Both the position numbers and the translations under genes were made by a program. DNA of 64,000 bases. Origin: Prostheceraeus crozeri. Lineage: Eukaryota; Platyhelminthes; Polycladida; Euryleptidae. Positions 40,584-53,580 of the stretch are shown piece by piece; the stretch's first letter is position 1; the number at the start of each line of letters is the position of its first letter. The notes beneath the pieces are model-generated. The model was not told the DNA's origin. It saw nothing but the letters and a program-made list of their open reading frames with translations, and did no database searches. The stretch is from positions 186,001 to 250,000 of the forward strand of contig CAJQUW010001810.1 of NCBI GenBank assembly GCA_907163375.1, read 5' to 3'.

Positions 40584-43500
40584 TATTTTCTAAAAACATT
40601 CATTCTACATGTATTCTGTGCTCTTTTTTATTTCTACTGGCTTCTAGTGGGTGCTTTTCCTATTTTCATATCTAGTTTTATCTAATTTCATCGTGTTTTA
40701 GTAGACACATATTTCGCCTGCACTTTACTCACTCAAGTATTAGCATTCAGTCAGACGCATTGATTAAGCCTGACTTTTTTCCTTGTTTCGTGTTTATAAT
40801 TAGTGCTGCGATTGTATATGAGTCACCTTTTACTTGATGATTTACGGACAACAAGAATTATGCGTGCCAAGAATAGGCTATGCATTTTCGTTTGTAAGGG
40901 GGGCACCCACGTTTGCGTTTGAAATGGGCCGCCCAGCAAAATAGAGACGGTTCTGGTTATAGCTATTACAATCAGTGAACAACATTACACAAATAAGACA
41001 AAACAGCAAGTTATGGAAGGTTATCTGATGCTGTTGATGATAAGAATGTGCATTCCCATATATCCTATTGATGGTCAGAATTTATATTCCTTGCAAAGAT
41101 GGATGATCCTACGCGAAATTCAACCCAACGCTCATCTTCAATTCCTAACAAACAAAACAGTTTCTGCTCTTAACTAAATGAATGGACGTATTAGTCGAGA
41201 CACCGAAGAAACATAACTGTCTTCAAAAGTGTCACATTCTGTAGACTAGTGATTCTTCTTCTTCTTTCTTATGAGACTAGATTTTCTCATGCGAAGATCT
41301 GTTTCAAAATTAGCTGTCAAATATTGATGATGAATTCGTCTTGACATTTGGTTCATGTTTATTGTAAACTGAGGAAGTTGGTGTTTCAAAACATTCTCAT
41401 ATTCGTTTATGTATATTGACCGATAATGCCACCAAGATGTTGTTATAATTTATGTATTTCCTTTCACGAATTTTCTTTCGAGCTTCCTCTCTGAAGCATT
41501 TCGATGTGCCGCACATTGTAATGTTTTCTTAAAGAAAAAATCTCTTCGTGTGTTTGTGGTCTTTTCGAGGATGTTCAATAACATAGCTCGATGTGCGAAT
41601 CAGATGACAAATCCCTCTTTATTGAAAATGGCTTTAGATTTGTTTTATCAGATCTAAATATTTCCTCTTTTATTTATTTTCTTCCATTTCCAATGCAAGT
41701 GAGAGCATACTTTTGTTATTCCTTTCCAGCCGCAAATGCCTTGTTTCATTATGTAATTACTCGTCATAGTAGCTACATAGTGGGAACCAGGGTTTCGGAG
41801 GCGTGGTCCAGCTATCACGGCTCCGGCTCCGTCTCTCTACCACGGCTTCGACGTATTGTCGAGCCCCCATCACGTAGCCGAACACAAGACTTGAACAGAA
41901 TGATGCACCACCGATGGCTACTACGAAACTGCACATCTGTCGAGGTCTACTAGCTGGTACCGCTTCTTGTCAGGCAGGATCACAGAAAGCACATTTATAT
42001 CCAATGTGAGCATGCTGAGGTTAGCGGCAAAATGACATCTGTTCATGTTTTCAGTGATTAAGTGAGAGGTACTACGGCGTGTAGAGCTATCTCTAGGTCA
42101 TGGAGTCATTTTATCGTAAGACACAGCATTTTGATTAAGTTTTATCTGATACTTTTAAATTCTTTCAATACATTTTCGTGCATATCACTGATCAGAGGCA
42201 CAAACGCATGCAGGATAGAAAAATGACTACCATGCTAAAAATTACGGCTAATGTGATGTAGCCGTGACTTAATGCTTCCCACTTGAGACACTTTTTATGA
42301 AGCATGAGTCGCAGGAGGGGGACATCTCTATTTACATGAGACTGATAGAAGTCTCTGATTTAGTCCTTATCACCACCGCTATTAGCGCTTAATCAGAGGC
42401 GAGAGCAAACATTTCATTCTTCCAGAGTGAGACCTCATTGATTTAAAAAAGAAGTAATTTTAGTCAGTGAAAGGATTTTCAAAAGCTTCAATTCGCACGC
42501 TGTTGGAATGCATGTGCACTGATAACACCATGAACCGGATAGAACTCGGCAGACGCGCAGATTCGCAGCAGCCATGGATAGGGTGTACTGCATTCTCTGA
42601 AAGTCCAAATTTCAGTCTCGTTCCCTGCAGAAACAGGTGCAACCGATCGGACGAGATGATTCTACCACTTAGCTGTCCGGGCTTCTTTTTGAATCAAAAG
42701 TTTCTTCAGGAGCAATATTGGAAAGTGAATTAATACGAAATGCGTAGTGTGTAGCAGTTTTGTCCGCAACGATCTTCGAAGCACAGTTTGTGAGCTCTGT
42801 TCACATTTGTTATAATACATCATACATTTCCGGGAATATTCTGTTTTGTCTGTGCTTGACATTGTAGACGTAGCTGATGCCGTATGGGCACCAAAATAGG
42901 CATAAGTGATAATTGTCGTACTGTAGGCTTCGTCGATACCGAAGGTTGAGAAGAAGCAGAGAGTGCGATAATTCCCTTATTACTTGACAGCGCGGCGGAG
43001 ACGGATTGCACGATTTCAGCACGCTGTCATACATTGAGGAGGGGGGAACCGGTAGAACACCAAGTTAGTCATGTTATCATCACCATGAATTTGCTTAATT
43101 GATAATTCGTAATGGCTGGATCTTCATCAAAGCGGAACCGACAGTTGGCTGTAGACCTTTTCTAGCGACTTATGTCAAATTTGGTCACCTATGCATTTAA
43201 CAGTAAAAGTGTTTAAGCAACACCGTACAATTTGACAAGGTTCCAAATTAAAAATCAATGGATTGAAAAATGCAGAGTGCTAGTCCACGTGTGAAATGGG
43301 CATAGCATAAAAAATGTGAACAGACATGAATAAATAATCTAGGCACTTAATTCCTTAGCAGCCGTGGACGCTGCGTTTCGTGTTAGCTACAAGGACCCAT
43401 CAGTGCAGCTCAGTAACAAATTCATTTACGATATCTAGCTCATGTCTGTGGATTTTTTGACACTTCTCTATCTTGAGACTGAATCCATGGACTATGTGTG

Positions 43501-45970
43501 TCCTGATTTGTCGATTTGTCTTCCAGGTCAAAAATTCTTAACCTGAGTGGTTGACTTTCTTAGTACAGGGAAGCTCATGTACACAAAATGAGGAATAGTG
43601 CGCATATTCAAAGCGCATCTGTATGATGCATTGAGAGTGTTGACAGATGTGCCATGGCATGCTTTGTCGCTAAATTGGCAATATGAGTGGATAATGGTTA
43701 TTCCTTGCACATTCTTTATAATGCAAAACATCCTAAATTCGCTGCACCATGTATTATTAATGCCATCGATCGATAAGACCGCTTATTGATGCATTGATGC
43801 ATAAAAAGTGGATGTGAAAATCAGCATTTGACTCTTGGTATTTATTTGAATGTTATTTACAATAATTCCCACCCGTTTGTACACAGAGGTAAAAGATTGC
43901 TACAACGACGTTGAAAGGAATGAGATGATATTAACAAAATGATCATGAGTAGCGGAAATGTTTCGGAAATTGGAATAGGAAATTTACGTTGAAGGAAAAT
44001 CTACAAATCTTTTTCTTGCAAACTTACGACATGTATAAAAACAACCATTTCATCAATACTGGAGTCTGACAGATAAAATTTATCATTTCATTTGATCACA
44101 TTTAGAATGAACCAATCATGATGTATAAATTTAGCGAAAATATTGTAATTCTTCTTATTAAAGATAAATGGCATGTTCGGAAATTATAATGAATTGAATC
44201 CAAATGAAATTTCTGTGATATCAATGAGAAATAACTTAAAATCAGAAATTTCATTCACCATCTGCCTGCGAACTGAGTGCAAGAACAAGACTTTGGTAGA
44301 TTGGACACGCAGTTGTCGCTTGTAATATTGGTAGCGGCAATCATAAAGGAGAGAAAGAGAGATTGATTATCCATTAACTATAGCTTTATAATTTTGTGGT
44401 ACAATAATCACAACCAGTCCTACTATGCTTAAATATGCATCCTCATTTGCAAATTTAAAGCAAATCATTCATAACTTGTAATATTCATTGTATGAAGCAA
44501 CTCCATTTTCCCATGTACCTGTGTAACAGCTGATCGGCTGAATGCAAATAAAGGAAACTGCATGTCCAATCTAAATATTTGAGCAACCCTAGCTGAGTTC
44601 TGTGTGTTTAGAGATAAGTTGTTCAACATATGTAATCCATGCACTTGTGGTGAATCAAAATTTGAGAATATTTATGCAGCTGTACTGTCATCCCAAAAAT
44701 ATTTGAAGTCGGAGAATCAATCTGTAGTTGCTCATACAGTGCTAATGAAGATATTTTAAGCACTCAGTCTACATGAACATCCAATCAAACTTGTGTTTTC
44801 TCATAATAGTGTTGGTCAGCATTGGCTAGCAAGTTTATCGAGCGAATGCAGAAATCATTAAAAGCAAATTCATGTTATAGAAGTGGCAAATTCAATCAGT
44901 TAGATCAATGCCATTTGGAAGAGAAATTGTGAAAAACATGATGCGCACATATTTCAGTATAGGATAGCATAAACAACAGCCAATAAAAATCAGTAATATG
45001 AATAATCCAAATGGTGCGTTTAGCAATGCGCTATGCACATACACGTTTCATTTTGATTTAATTTGTCATAATTATTCCTTTAAATCAAATCCACAATATA
45101 GCACTTTAAATAATCAACGCTGAACGACTATCTGATGCGCTAAGTTTCAGCTGATAATAAAAAATCGATAAATAATTGATGAATATTGCTAACATTTCAT
45201 TTAGTATCGACAACTTCTGATGAATTATTGATGAATTTATTTTATTTATCTTTCATCTGCTGTCTTTCTAATCCCCAAAATAAGTCTGAAATTTGATAAA
45301 ATGTATCTCAAAACTCATTTAAAATTTGAAATGAAATACTTGTATTCAGTACAACCTTTGAAAACCGAAGATTGTACACCTCAATATTCAATCATGCATG
45401 CATGATCTCACATTTCGAGTGACATATGCATGTCGAAGAAATATGAAAATTGTAAATCGTTTTTTTCATATTCTCATTTTTCCTGTGAATAATAATAGAC
45501 AGAGTTGAGTGAACACATAACTCCATAAATATAATAATAAATATCTATTATTTGATTATGTACATTCCCTATGTTAAATATGAAAATTCTATACGATTAA
45601 TTGCAGGAAAACGTGCTGAATTTGAATTTCTTTAATTTTTCGTAGCGCAACAAAATCACTTGCTAGCGCATGTTCAAGGAAAGTAAACGCTGTACCGTAG
45701 TCATAACATATTCGGATGATGTTGCATTTCTGCACTTTATTTAACTTAATTATTTGTTTACTTGTTTTTCTCTTTAGAATTCTAAAGAACTCAAAAATAC
45801 TAATTCATTGACGAATAATGATTTCTGACAATTGATCAATTCCTACAATGATGACAAAAATTGGCTATGACGGTGGATCTTTATCGTAATTACAAAAAGC
45901 ATTAGAAAGAGAGTAAAGTTAATCGCAAGAAGGCAACGATTTGACCAACAAGTTCGGCCATTCGTAGAGG
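40584..45970. other. Anonymous DNA, no gene recognised
   Basis: Short frames only. A GC-rich patch at 41776-41945 (GGTTTCGGAGGCGTGGTCCA and on) stands out against the surroundings and could be a decayed element or exon; its 120-codon frame (41591-41953) has no known motif. 43.1-45.9 kb is featureless AT-rich sequence. Confidence 0.4.
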
Positions 45971-46306
45971 CTAAGCATTTAAAAACGCGGCATCGTCTTC
46001 CGGAGAAGAATCACGTCGTTGATCCTCTCCAGGTGGCTTTGCTTTTGGCTGGCAGTCAGTGCGCATTAAATACAGCAAAAAGGCAGCAAAAAGAAATACA
46101 TCAGCGGCAACTGTAACCCAAAAAGCCCATCCGAGATGAAGCCCTTCCTGAGATTCGTCTTTTAAGTTGAAGCCCGTCGGAGATTTTGCAGCTCCTGCAT
46201 TTCCATGAGATGTAAAATCGCCCCAAACTGCGACGGATATCAGAAGCGAAAGGACTGAAAATAGAGGGAAAATGTGATGCAGGTTTTTCAATGAGGATCG
46301 AAAAAT
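45971..46306 (-). CDS. Terminal exon of a tetraspan (claudin/PMP22-like) membrane protein
   Basis: On the minus strand a 3' splice site (GCGACTTCAG, 46307-46316) precedes an open frame beginning IFRSSLKNLHHIFPLFSVLS and ending FLNA-stop at 45971. It has two membrane segments, HIFPLFSVLSLLISVAVWG and LGWAFWVTVAADVFLFAAFLL, separated by a 35-residue polar loop (GDFTSHGNAGAAKSPTGFNL), then a short basic/acidic cytosolic tail (RTDCQPKAKPPGEDQRRDSS). TM3, loop, TM4 with LGWAFW before TM4 is the second half of claudin/PMP22/LHFPL-type proteins; I cannot pick the subfamily. Codon use and GC content are clearly higher than in the surrounding DNA, supporting a real exon. Upstream exons should lie to the right on the minus strand but I did not find them in this window. 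Confidence 0.7.
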   Translation of the reverse strand: MFRSSLKNLHHIFPLFSVLSLLISVAVWGDFTSHGNAGAAKSPTGFNLKDESQEGLHLGWAFWVTVAADVFLFAAFLLYLMRTDCQPKAKPPGEDQRRDSSPEDDAAFLNA

Positions 46307-47630
46307 CTGAAGTCGCAGATATACAGTCAGATAAAGCTTGTGAATCTTCTTACGTGTCTGTTCATAGTGTCACTTTCAAGCGCTATTTAGTCGAAAAATA
46401 ATCTGACAAATGCATGTCATGGCTGCTTACTCAGACATGACTTATAGTAGCTGAATGAATGTATGAAAATGCTATTTATGAAATTTTTGCAATTACTATG
46501 TTTTAAAAACTGTTGGATTGAGGATATTCCAGATGATGTTCTTGATTTGCTAAATAAATGTAGCATAAAAACCGCTAACCAGTCTTAGAACTGTTGACAA
46601 ATAGACATAATATTTAATGAATGTCAAAGGCGGCTGAATATATGATATTTTATATGCTTTTTAAAGAACTGATGTGAAATGAAGTAACTGTGTTGCTTGG
46701 ATATTGAGAAATAAATAATAATTTTAAAATTATCCTTTGACTACACTTTTCAATTAATCAGTTCACAAATTTTGTGGCGATTGGCAAATTCTGACTGGTT
46801 TAAGAACAGTCAGAAAACGAGAGCATTTCAGTATTTGCAATATACCGGTGTTGCAGAAATCCAACTTTGTCTAAGACATGATATGCAAAGCATATCCGTG
46901 CTAACAAACTTTCGTCAATCATTCACATTATTTTCAACACCAGATTCGATACTTCTCATTTCTTAACTTCTTCAAACTCATCGAGAAATCTTTTCATCTG
47001 TGTCTCATGCTGACTTGCTTTGAAACAATGAATAATCAAATATTAATACGTGTCAGCTTTCAGACTCAAATTCATTGTCTGTGTGTTCTAAATATGTCTG
47101 GAAATTTCGGGAGAATTTCAGATGCTGTGAACAGACAAACTTCGGCGATGATGAAATGTATTACGATATCTTGATGATTCTGCAAAGCTTTATCGACAAA
47201 AAGATAAGTCATCCACATACCATTCATTGTAACTGCTTGAGTGATATATCTGTAAAGCGTAGATTTGTTTTCTTCATTTCTTGATATCTAGTTTGCTTGA
47301 ATTCACATTTCATGGCAAAAGTAAATGCTTGAAACTTTATTGCTAATGTTCAATATTTCGATATGTTGTTCATCACGTCCCATTTATCGTGAAGCATCAT
47401 CACATGTTTCACAATGTTTCTGTGAATATTTGATTAGTAGAATCATGGTTAGGACAACTAAAACTTGCAGTGGAAAAGCTGTCTGGGTTGACATTGTAGA
47501 CTGTCATTTCTGACAAATGGACAGCATGAAGCATTGCAGCATGAGATAAGACCTTTCTTCATCATGCGTCGGATAAATCATCCCATCAGACATAATTGAC
47601 CAGTCGACGGGAGATCCTTTATTTTTTAAC
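46307..47630. other. Probable intron or intergenic DNA
   Basis: No recognisable coding sequence. If the tetraspan exon is real, this is intron sequence upstream of it. Confidence 0.4.
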
Positions 47631-47775
47631 AAGTCGAATCAGCAAAACTCCTTCGACGTTGCCATCGACCGATAGAAGGCGCAGGACGCCGAAGGCCCGT
47701 CTGGAGCGTGTTTTACTTTTTGACCTTAAATCATAAACCTTGACCAAACTTTGGAGAGTTTTGCTGATTCAACTT
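47631..47775. mobile_element. Small MITE-like element
   Basis: A 145-bp segment has inverted ends: AAGTCGAATCAGCAAAACTC (47631-47650) against the complement of 47753-47775, which reads AAGTTGAATCAGCAAAACTC. The interior is more GC-rich than the flanks (CGACCGATAGAAGGCGCAGG). No protein is encoded. A target duplication could not be decided. Confidence 0.6.
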
Positions 47776-49609
47776 ATGAAGACACTGCTTCTAGCTAGGT
47801 GAAATTCAATTTCAAAAATTTTGCAATTTTAAACTTCTATAGCCTCACATAATTTTGTACAATGAATATTGATAAGATATAAATATCATTGGTATATTTG
47901 CATTTCAATATGAAAAATATTGTCAGAAGTGAAATTTGATATAATTCTAAAATAATCAAATGGGGCCACAAAACACCGAACTTGTTGAAAAATTGTTGCT
48001 CTTTGTAAATTTTCAAAACAATTCATATTTTAGTCAAGCCAGAATTTCGTGGTCAAATTTATGTTTGTAGTTTAAATAAACATTTAATATCAATATGCAA
48101 TTTAGGTATGCAGTTTTAGGCCTAATTATTCTTGATCATCAATTTCCCAAAAATGTCAAATTTATCTACAAAATGATATTTTGTTTCCACTATTCAGATA
48201 TAGAAATTGTCCCTATTTGATTTGTTTGCCGACAATTGTATGACTTTCTATCAAAACCTTGTCAATTGCAGACATCATATCATTCATGAGTTTCTGACGA
48301 AGACACAGAAATGCCGCTTTATCCAAGAGTTAGTTACCCTGCATGAAAGTGTCTGGCGATATATGCAGGTCTCATTCTCCAAATATAAGGATGCTAAAAA
48401 AATCAATTCGAGATATAATTTTCCAATAAGACGATCGATGATCGAAATCGTAGTAGAAATTGTGATCACGATCACCAGCAGAGCTGGAACTGGGAATCGA
48501 CTCCAAAGTATCAGATCCGGACCAATCCCCAGCCAGGAGGAATTTTGTATCTGATCCCGGATGACGAAGTTTATCGTTTTGCGCACTTTGTTATCCTTCA
48601 TGAAAATATCAATTGCGTTAGTTGAGTGCAATCACCTTAATCCTTTCATGCATATTGTACTTTCTTGAGGACATTTTGACCCACATCTTCTGGGTCAACA
48701 TTGCGCCCAAAGCGGCAAAAATTTGTAACCAAAATAAAGAGGAGATCAATGCGATTCTAATGGCATCTCTCTTGACTTACGAGCATCCCTAGAACGCACG
48801 CAAATTGCATTTGAAGAAAATTTCTATTTTTCAAAAAAACTTTAATTTTGAAAATAATTATGCATCAAAGAGTTAAGAATCATTGTAGAAAGCTAATCAT
48901 CGATTACATGATCGCATGCTGCAAGGCCTATGTACCATATGCAAGTAAATTGATTACTGTTGAGCAGCAAGGTGAATTTTTAAACATTTAATACATAGCT
49001 ATTTTTTATGTTGTTCATGTAAACGCACTTGTCTATCACAAATAAATTGGCTTATTTGATGTACCGACAGCTGCATATTCTCGCACGTTATATCTAGGCT
49101 TATGAAAACATGGAAAATGAAAGCACTGAAGACATGTCTAGTGGTAAAGTGGTCTAGTGAAGCAGTAAAGTCATCATGTTAAAAGTTGAACTGAACATTC
49201 AATCGACTCTTCTAACCAAAATTGCAGAGAGCTGTCACTTGCTAATCATCTCAACATGATATAGTTAACGCATTCCAATTTAAAAAATTATATTTGCAGC
49301 ATACATTATAGAGTCGAAAAGCAGCAATGTGCTGCTTGACTAAACTTATTCTTTAGTTACCTAATAGATACCTTAACTACGATGAAGAGATGAAACTCCT
49401 TGCGCAGGATTTGGTCGAGAAAGCATATTTATGACTTTTTTTGCCGGTATTTGTTTCACCTTGCTGCTTAACAATCAAATATGAATGCACTGCTAGGTTA
49501 GAGTGCACGTAGCAGAGTCTTTCAGAACCAGATTTCTGGAAGATTTCCGTGGCATTAATAGCAGAGATAATACGAGTTCGGTTAACTGAATATAGGCCTA
49601 CTCATCATC
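47776..49609. other. Anonymous DNA, no gene recognised
   Basis: The overlapping 115-codon frames at 48207-48631 on both strands have no domain. A TGACCCA-catcttc-TGGGTCA hairpin lies near 48.68 kb. Confidence 0.4.
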
Positions 49610-52420
49610 ATCACCAGGGTCCGTGTCTCTCCATGCAGAGGAACTCCTCTCTGAATCGCTTCCAGTCACATCTGTCTATTGCTGTTCTCGTCCACAGTGT
49701 CCCGAAGCACCTCGCAAGTCGTCGTCACTCCACCTTCTTCGTGGTCGTCATCTTGGCCTCGTCACGGGCGCGGTGTCCATTCCGTAATGCTCTTCGTCCA
49801 ACGGTTGTCTTCGAGGCGGAAGATGCCCATCGTTGCTTTGATTTGTGCGAAAGGATGTCCTCGACCTGGGTTTGCTCCCGGATCTATTCAGTCGTTTTTC
49901 GGTCTCGCAGACAGATTCCTAGCATGATTCTTTCCATTTCTCTCTTAGTAACTGCCTGGATTTTCCTCATTGTGTTTTTTAGTGCCCATGCTTCGCAGCG
50001 GTAAGTCATGACCGGGAGGATGTGCTCATTGAAAGCTTCACGTTTGATCTTTATACTGACTTTCGTGCTTGTTATTATGTCATTTAGGTTAGCAAATGCT
50101 CGCCAACCCAGTACGATACGTCATCTTATTTAGGAAGGAGATCGTGGTCTTTGCGTAGTGTCTGGCCCAGATAGACAAACTTTTCAACTTCTTTTTCATT
50201 GCCATTGATGAAGACTTATGAGCTTGTTGCATGCTCGATGATCATGAGCTTAGTCTTATTCAAATTCATTTTTGGTCCAGCTGGTAAGCTAAGGTTGTTG
50301 ATGTCGAGTAGCATCCCTTGCAACTGTTAAGGGAGTATGTGCAAAAAAGACAATGTCATCAACATAAATCAAGTGTGAAAAAAGCTCTCCATTGATGTTT
50401 ATGCTTTTATCTTTCCAGTCAGTCTTGTTGATTACGGCGCCTGGTAGACAGGATGCGAATAATTTTGGAGATAGAGTGTCACCTTGACGTACTCCTCGTT
50501 TAATTTTAAACTTTCCGCTATTTGCGTGAGAGTTGAGTGTTGGGGTCGCTGCTGCTCCATCGTAGAGATAACTTAGAAGCTGTATATAATCTGGATGTAT
50601 GCCGTTGCTCGCAAGTGCGAAGAAGAGAAGCTAGTGTTCAATGGAGTCAAAAGCCTTTTCGTAATCAACAAATGCCAAACAGACTGGTATTTTATATTCT
50701 CTTTCTTTCTCTTGTAGTTGCGAGGTGGTTTGTAGGTGATTGACTGTAAAGAAACTGGATCCGAATCCTGCTTGCTCCTTAGGTTGTTGCTGATTCAATT
50801 TGTTCGACATGCGCTTGAGGAGAAGATGTGAGAAGACTTTTCGCATGACAGAAATTAGACTGATTGGTCTGTAACTTCTTTGATCGATTTTGTCTCCCTT
50901 CTTATGAAGAATGATCATGATGACGCTCGTTCATGCCTGAGGCATTTTCTTTTGGTTCAAACATTTGTTGACTAATCTGGTGATCATACGTACATGCACA
51001 ATTGTCTCCCTTCCATCCGTGAGTATGTCTGCAGTTATGCTATCTTCGCCAGGCACTTTATCTGGTTTCATTTTCTTGATAGCGTCCCGCATATCTGCCG
51101 AAAGGATCGAACATGGAGGGTCGTCGACGGTGCTACTTGGAGCATTTGTCACTTGTGATACTTGTTGTCTTGAACTGTAGAGATCACCGTAATACTCTTC
51201 CACCCGTTTCAACATTCTAGCCTTGTCCTTTATGACTTCGCCGTACTGTTCTTTGATTGATGTAATTTGGCTTTGTCAGAGAGCTTGATTTCGTTTTACT
51301 AGTTTTAAACTCTTGTTGTTCTCGAGTGCCTTGATTTGCTGATCTTCATCAAACTTCTTGATGTCTTCCGCCATCTTGCGTCTTATGGTCTTACACAGTT
51401 CGATGTATTCATTGTGTTGAGGGTGTAGATTGGTTCTCTTCAGTTTTCGGCGCTTTTCCAGAAGAGATTTCGTTTCCCTGACAGTTTATCTGTTTTTTCG
51501 TTCTGTGTTCTTGTGTCTTCCCGAAATACTGACTGCCGATTCTCGTATGGTGCATGGCTGTGATTTTTTCCGCAAAAATCATTAATCTAGCTCCATGGTC
51601 TGTCTCAAATTTATTTGTGAGAAGCAGTTGGTATTCTTCCTTGTGGGTTGATAGTTTGGCGACATCTGCCTTCTGAGGTTTGAAAGTTTTGAAGTTTTTT
51701 TACTGAAACACACCCAAGACAGCACCAGCCGATGATCGCTGCCAGTGTTGAAGTGATTCAGGATGTTCATCTTGAATTATATGAGGTCTGCTTGACAGGA
51801 TATAGTCTATCTCATTCTTCGTGGTTCTTTTTGAAGAGATCCAGGTCCATTTCCTCGAAGATTTTTGAAATGGCTGTTCATTCTCTTAAGTGCATGTTGT
51901 TCGGCAAATTGAAACATCCGGTGTCCTCTCTCATTTCTAGTTCCTAGCCGCATGGTGAGGTAAAAGATTCACTTGACTCATGTCTCCCCATTTTAGCGTT
52001 GAAATCACCCAATATCAGGTTACAGTAGGATCTGCTGTTAGTGATAAGATTGTCTACTTCATCGTATACTTTCTCGACCTTCTCGTCTGGGTGGCTGCTT
52101 ATCGGCAGATATAACTATGCATTTCAGGTGAGAATTCTTATTGATCCCCATCGTAAGTTGGGCTACTCTTTCACTTACTTCATTGAAGCTAGTTACTTTG
52201 TCCGCAATTTTCTTATGTACTAGGAAGCCTACTCCGTTTCGATGTAACTTCCCGCCTTTTTAGTATAACATGTGACCGCATCTTCTGAGTTTTTAACAAC
52301 CTTCTTCTTTCATATGCCAAAAATATCAAAATTTATTTTGCTTACTTCCTCCAATTCTGCGACGCGGTCATCTGTGATTGGTGAGCGTGCATTGTATGTA
52401 TCTTCCAATATTCAGATGTA
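49610..52420 (-). mobile_element. RTE-type LINE, decayed, minus strand
   Basis: Reading leftward: an apurinic-like endonuclease region (TDDRVAELEEVSKINFDIFG near 52.35 kb, HRNGVGFLVHKKIADKVTSF near 52.22 kb, DHRLVLSWV near 51.73 kb), then MKPDKVPGEDSITADIL, the reverse transcriptase fingers IILHKKGDKIDQRSYRPISL, QQPKEQAGFGSSFFTVNHLQ, CLAFVDYEKAFDS (near 50.65 kb) and LIYVDDIVFF (YVDD at 50355-50366), and a tail with the SYRCEAWALKN and IMLGICLRDRKTTEWIREQT blocks. KKGD---+NYRPISLLSV, EQAGF--- and LAFVDYEKAFDS-E are RTE-clade signatures. The 3' end is a short ATG/CAT repeat near 49.61 kb. There are multiple frame changes and stops; the 5' end is not sharp. Confidence 0.88.
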
Positions 52421-52429
52421 GATACTTGA

Positions 52430-53270
52430 GGCAGTGTTTTCGCACTCTCATATTCATCAATATGAGAGGAATGATTTATCTGTTGATAACCTCTCTAGGA
52501 TTCACTGACAAAAACCTGCTACCTGTTACCGCCTCCTACGCCGACTGACGGAAACCGCGGCCGACCGACGGTCTTGGTGAAACATTTGTTACTTTGTCCT
52601 GCCATTTCACTTCCAGGATCTGTCGTAAGGCTTTATTCTCGAACACACTGAAACGTCGGGAAATGGTCTCATTGTCATACCAACTTTCACAGCAATATGT
52701 TAGTCCACTTTCACCATATCCGTGCGAATGGCCACTCCGTTACAGGACATGCTCAGGTGCTTGGGTCTCTCCTCAGAAACAGCGATCGTTTGGCGAAACC
52801 CCGATACGATGCATGAAAGCTCGATAACGGCCAAAACCAGATCGAAGCTTGTTCAGGTACACCCAGTACTTTCTTGGTAGATCGTATCCAGGGAGTCTTT
52901 TCGTCGGGATAGGGATGAAGCGTCGAAGTTGGCAGTTGGAGCTTTCCATCTTTCTGCCTACCTGTGCTGAGCAAAGTCTTCTTGCAGGTCCGTCCGTCTA
53001 ATGACATCGTTCATGTGGTCCATGAGAGTTTGTCGGGACTTGAGTCTTCCTGTTCGGGGTTCTGTAGGATCGTGTCGTGAAGCAATTGCCTTGAATCTGA
53101 TCTAGCTCGATTGCCGAGCCTTAACAATTGTTCTTCACGTCGAATATCTGGTGGGATGATTCCACTCATGACAGGCAGCTTGGCTTGATTGTTGATAGCT
53201 CCGGAAATCAGGCGCATGGAGCGGTTCAAACGACATCGACTGCGCGAGCATGGTTGCTGTGTATCCATCT
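52430..53270 (-). mobile_element. Stacked LINE C-terminal fragments, minus strand
   Basis: From 53270 leftward: CRLNRSMRLISGAINNQAKL, PVMSGIIPPDIRREEQLLRL, GNRARSDSRQLLHDTILQNP, then, after frame changes, YDLPRKYWVYLNKLRSGFGR and YRAFMHRIGVSPNDRCF with an EHVL Cys/His remnant. R-LN---RLISG-+-PT---LPV---I-PP--RR and DLPR--W--LN+-R---GR---M---G are typical of the C-terminal region of Jockey/CR1-like LINEs. Next comes LTYCCESWYDNETISRRFSV, FENKALRQILEVKWQDKVTN, a different LINE tail (family: YG-ESW------+RI--FEN+CLR-ILG--W-D-+-N). It is a mosaic of at least two LINE 3' ends directly upstream of the RTE copy. Confidence 0.68.
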
Positions 53271-53572
53271 AATTTAATTATATCTCATTTGAAAAGACCT
53301 AAAAATTGCAAGGACATAATAGCACACACATTTGTGAATCACGTTTAATAAAAGGTGTTACTTGATTTTCAATAATTCACAATTTTCTTATAACCAATAT
53401 CCATCAATCCTTTTCTCATCTAAATAGGACATTGTAAGTCTTTTTGGCAAAGCCATAAGTCATAAGCCGTCGCTTGCAAGCCACTTCATGATCCTCTATA
53501 GGCCTTTGTGGATATCAATGACGATTTAGATCGAATAAAGAAAGCACTCGACTGTTCACTTTAGGCCTGTAA

Positions 53573-53580
53573 CACACAAG
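53573..53580. repeat. 8-bp target duplication, left copy
   Basis: CACACAAG directly precedes CAGAGTTGGAAAAG. A perfect match follows the other end at 55176-55183. Confidence 0.92.

Noticed and set aside
42810-43034. Minus-strand frames near a GC-richer patch at 42.5-43.0 kb
   Set aside because: No conserved domain in either frame and no element ends.
48207-48631. Pair of 115-codon frames on opposite strands
   Set aside because: Mutually antisense and without motifs; at most one could be real and neither is supported.
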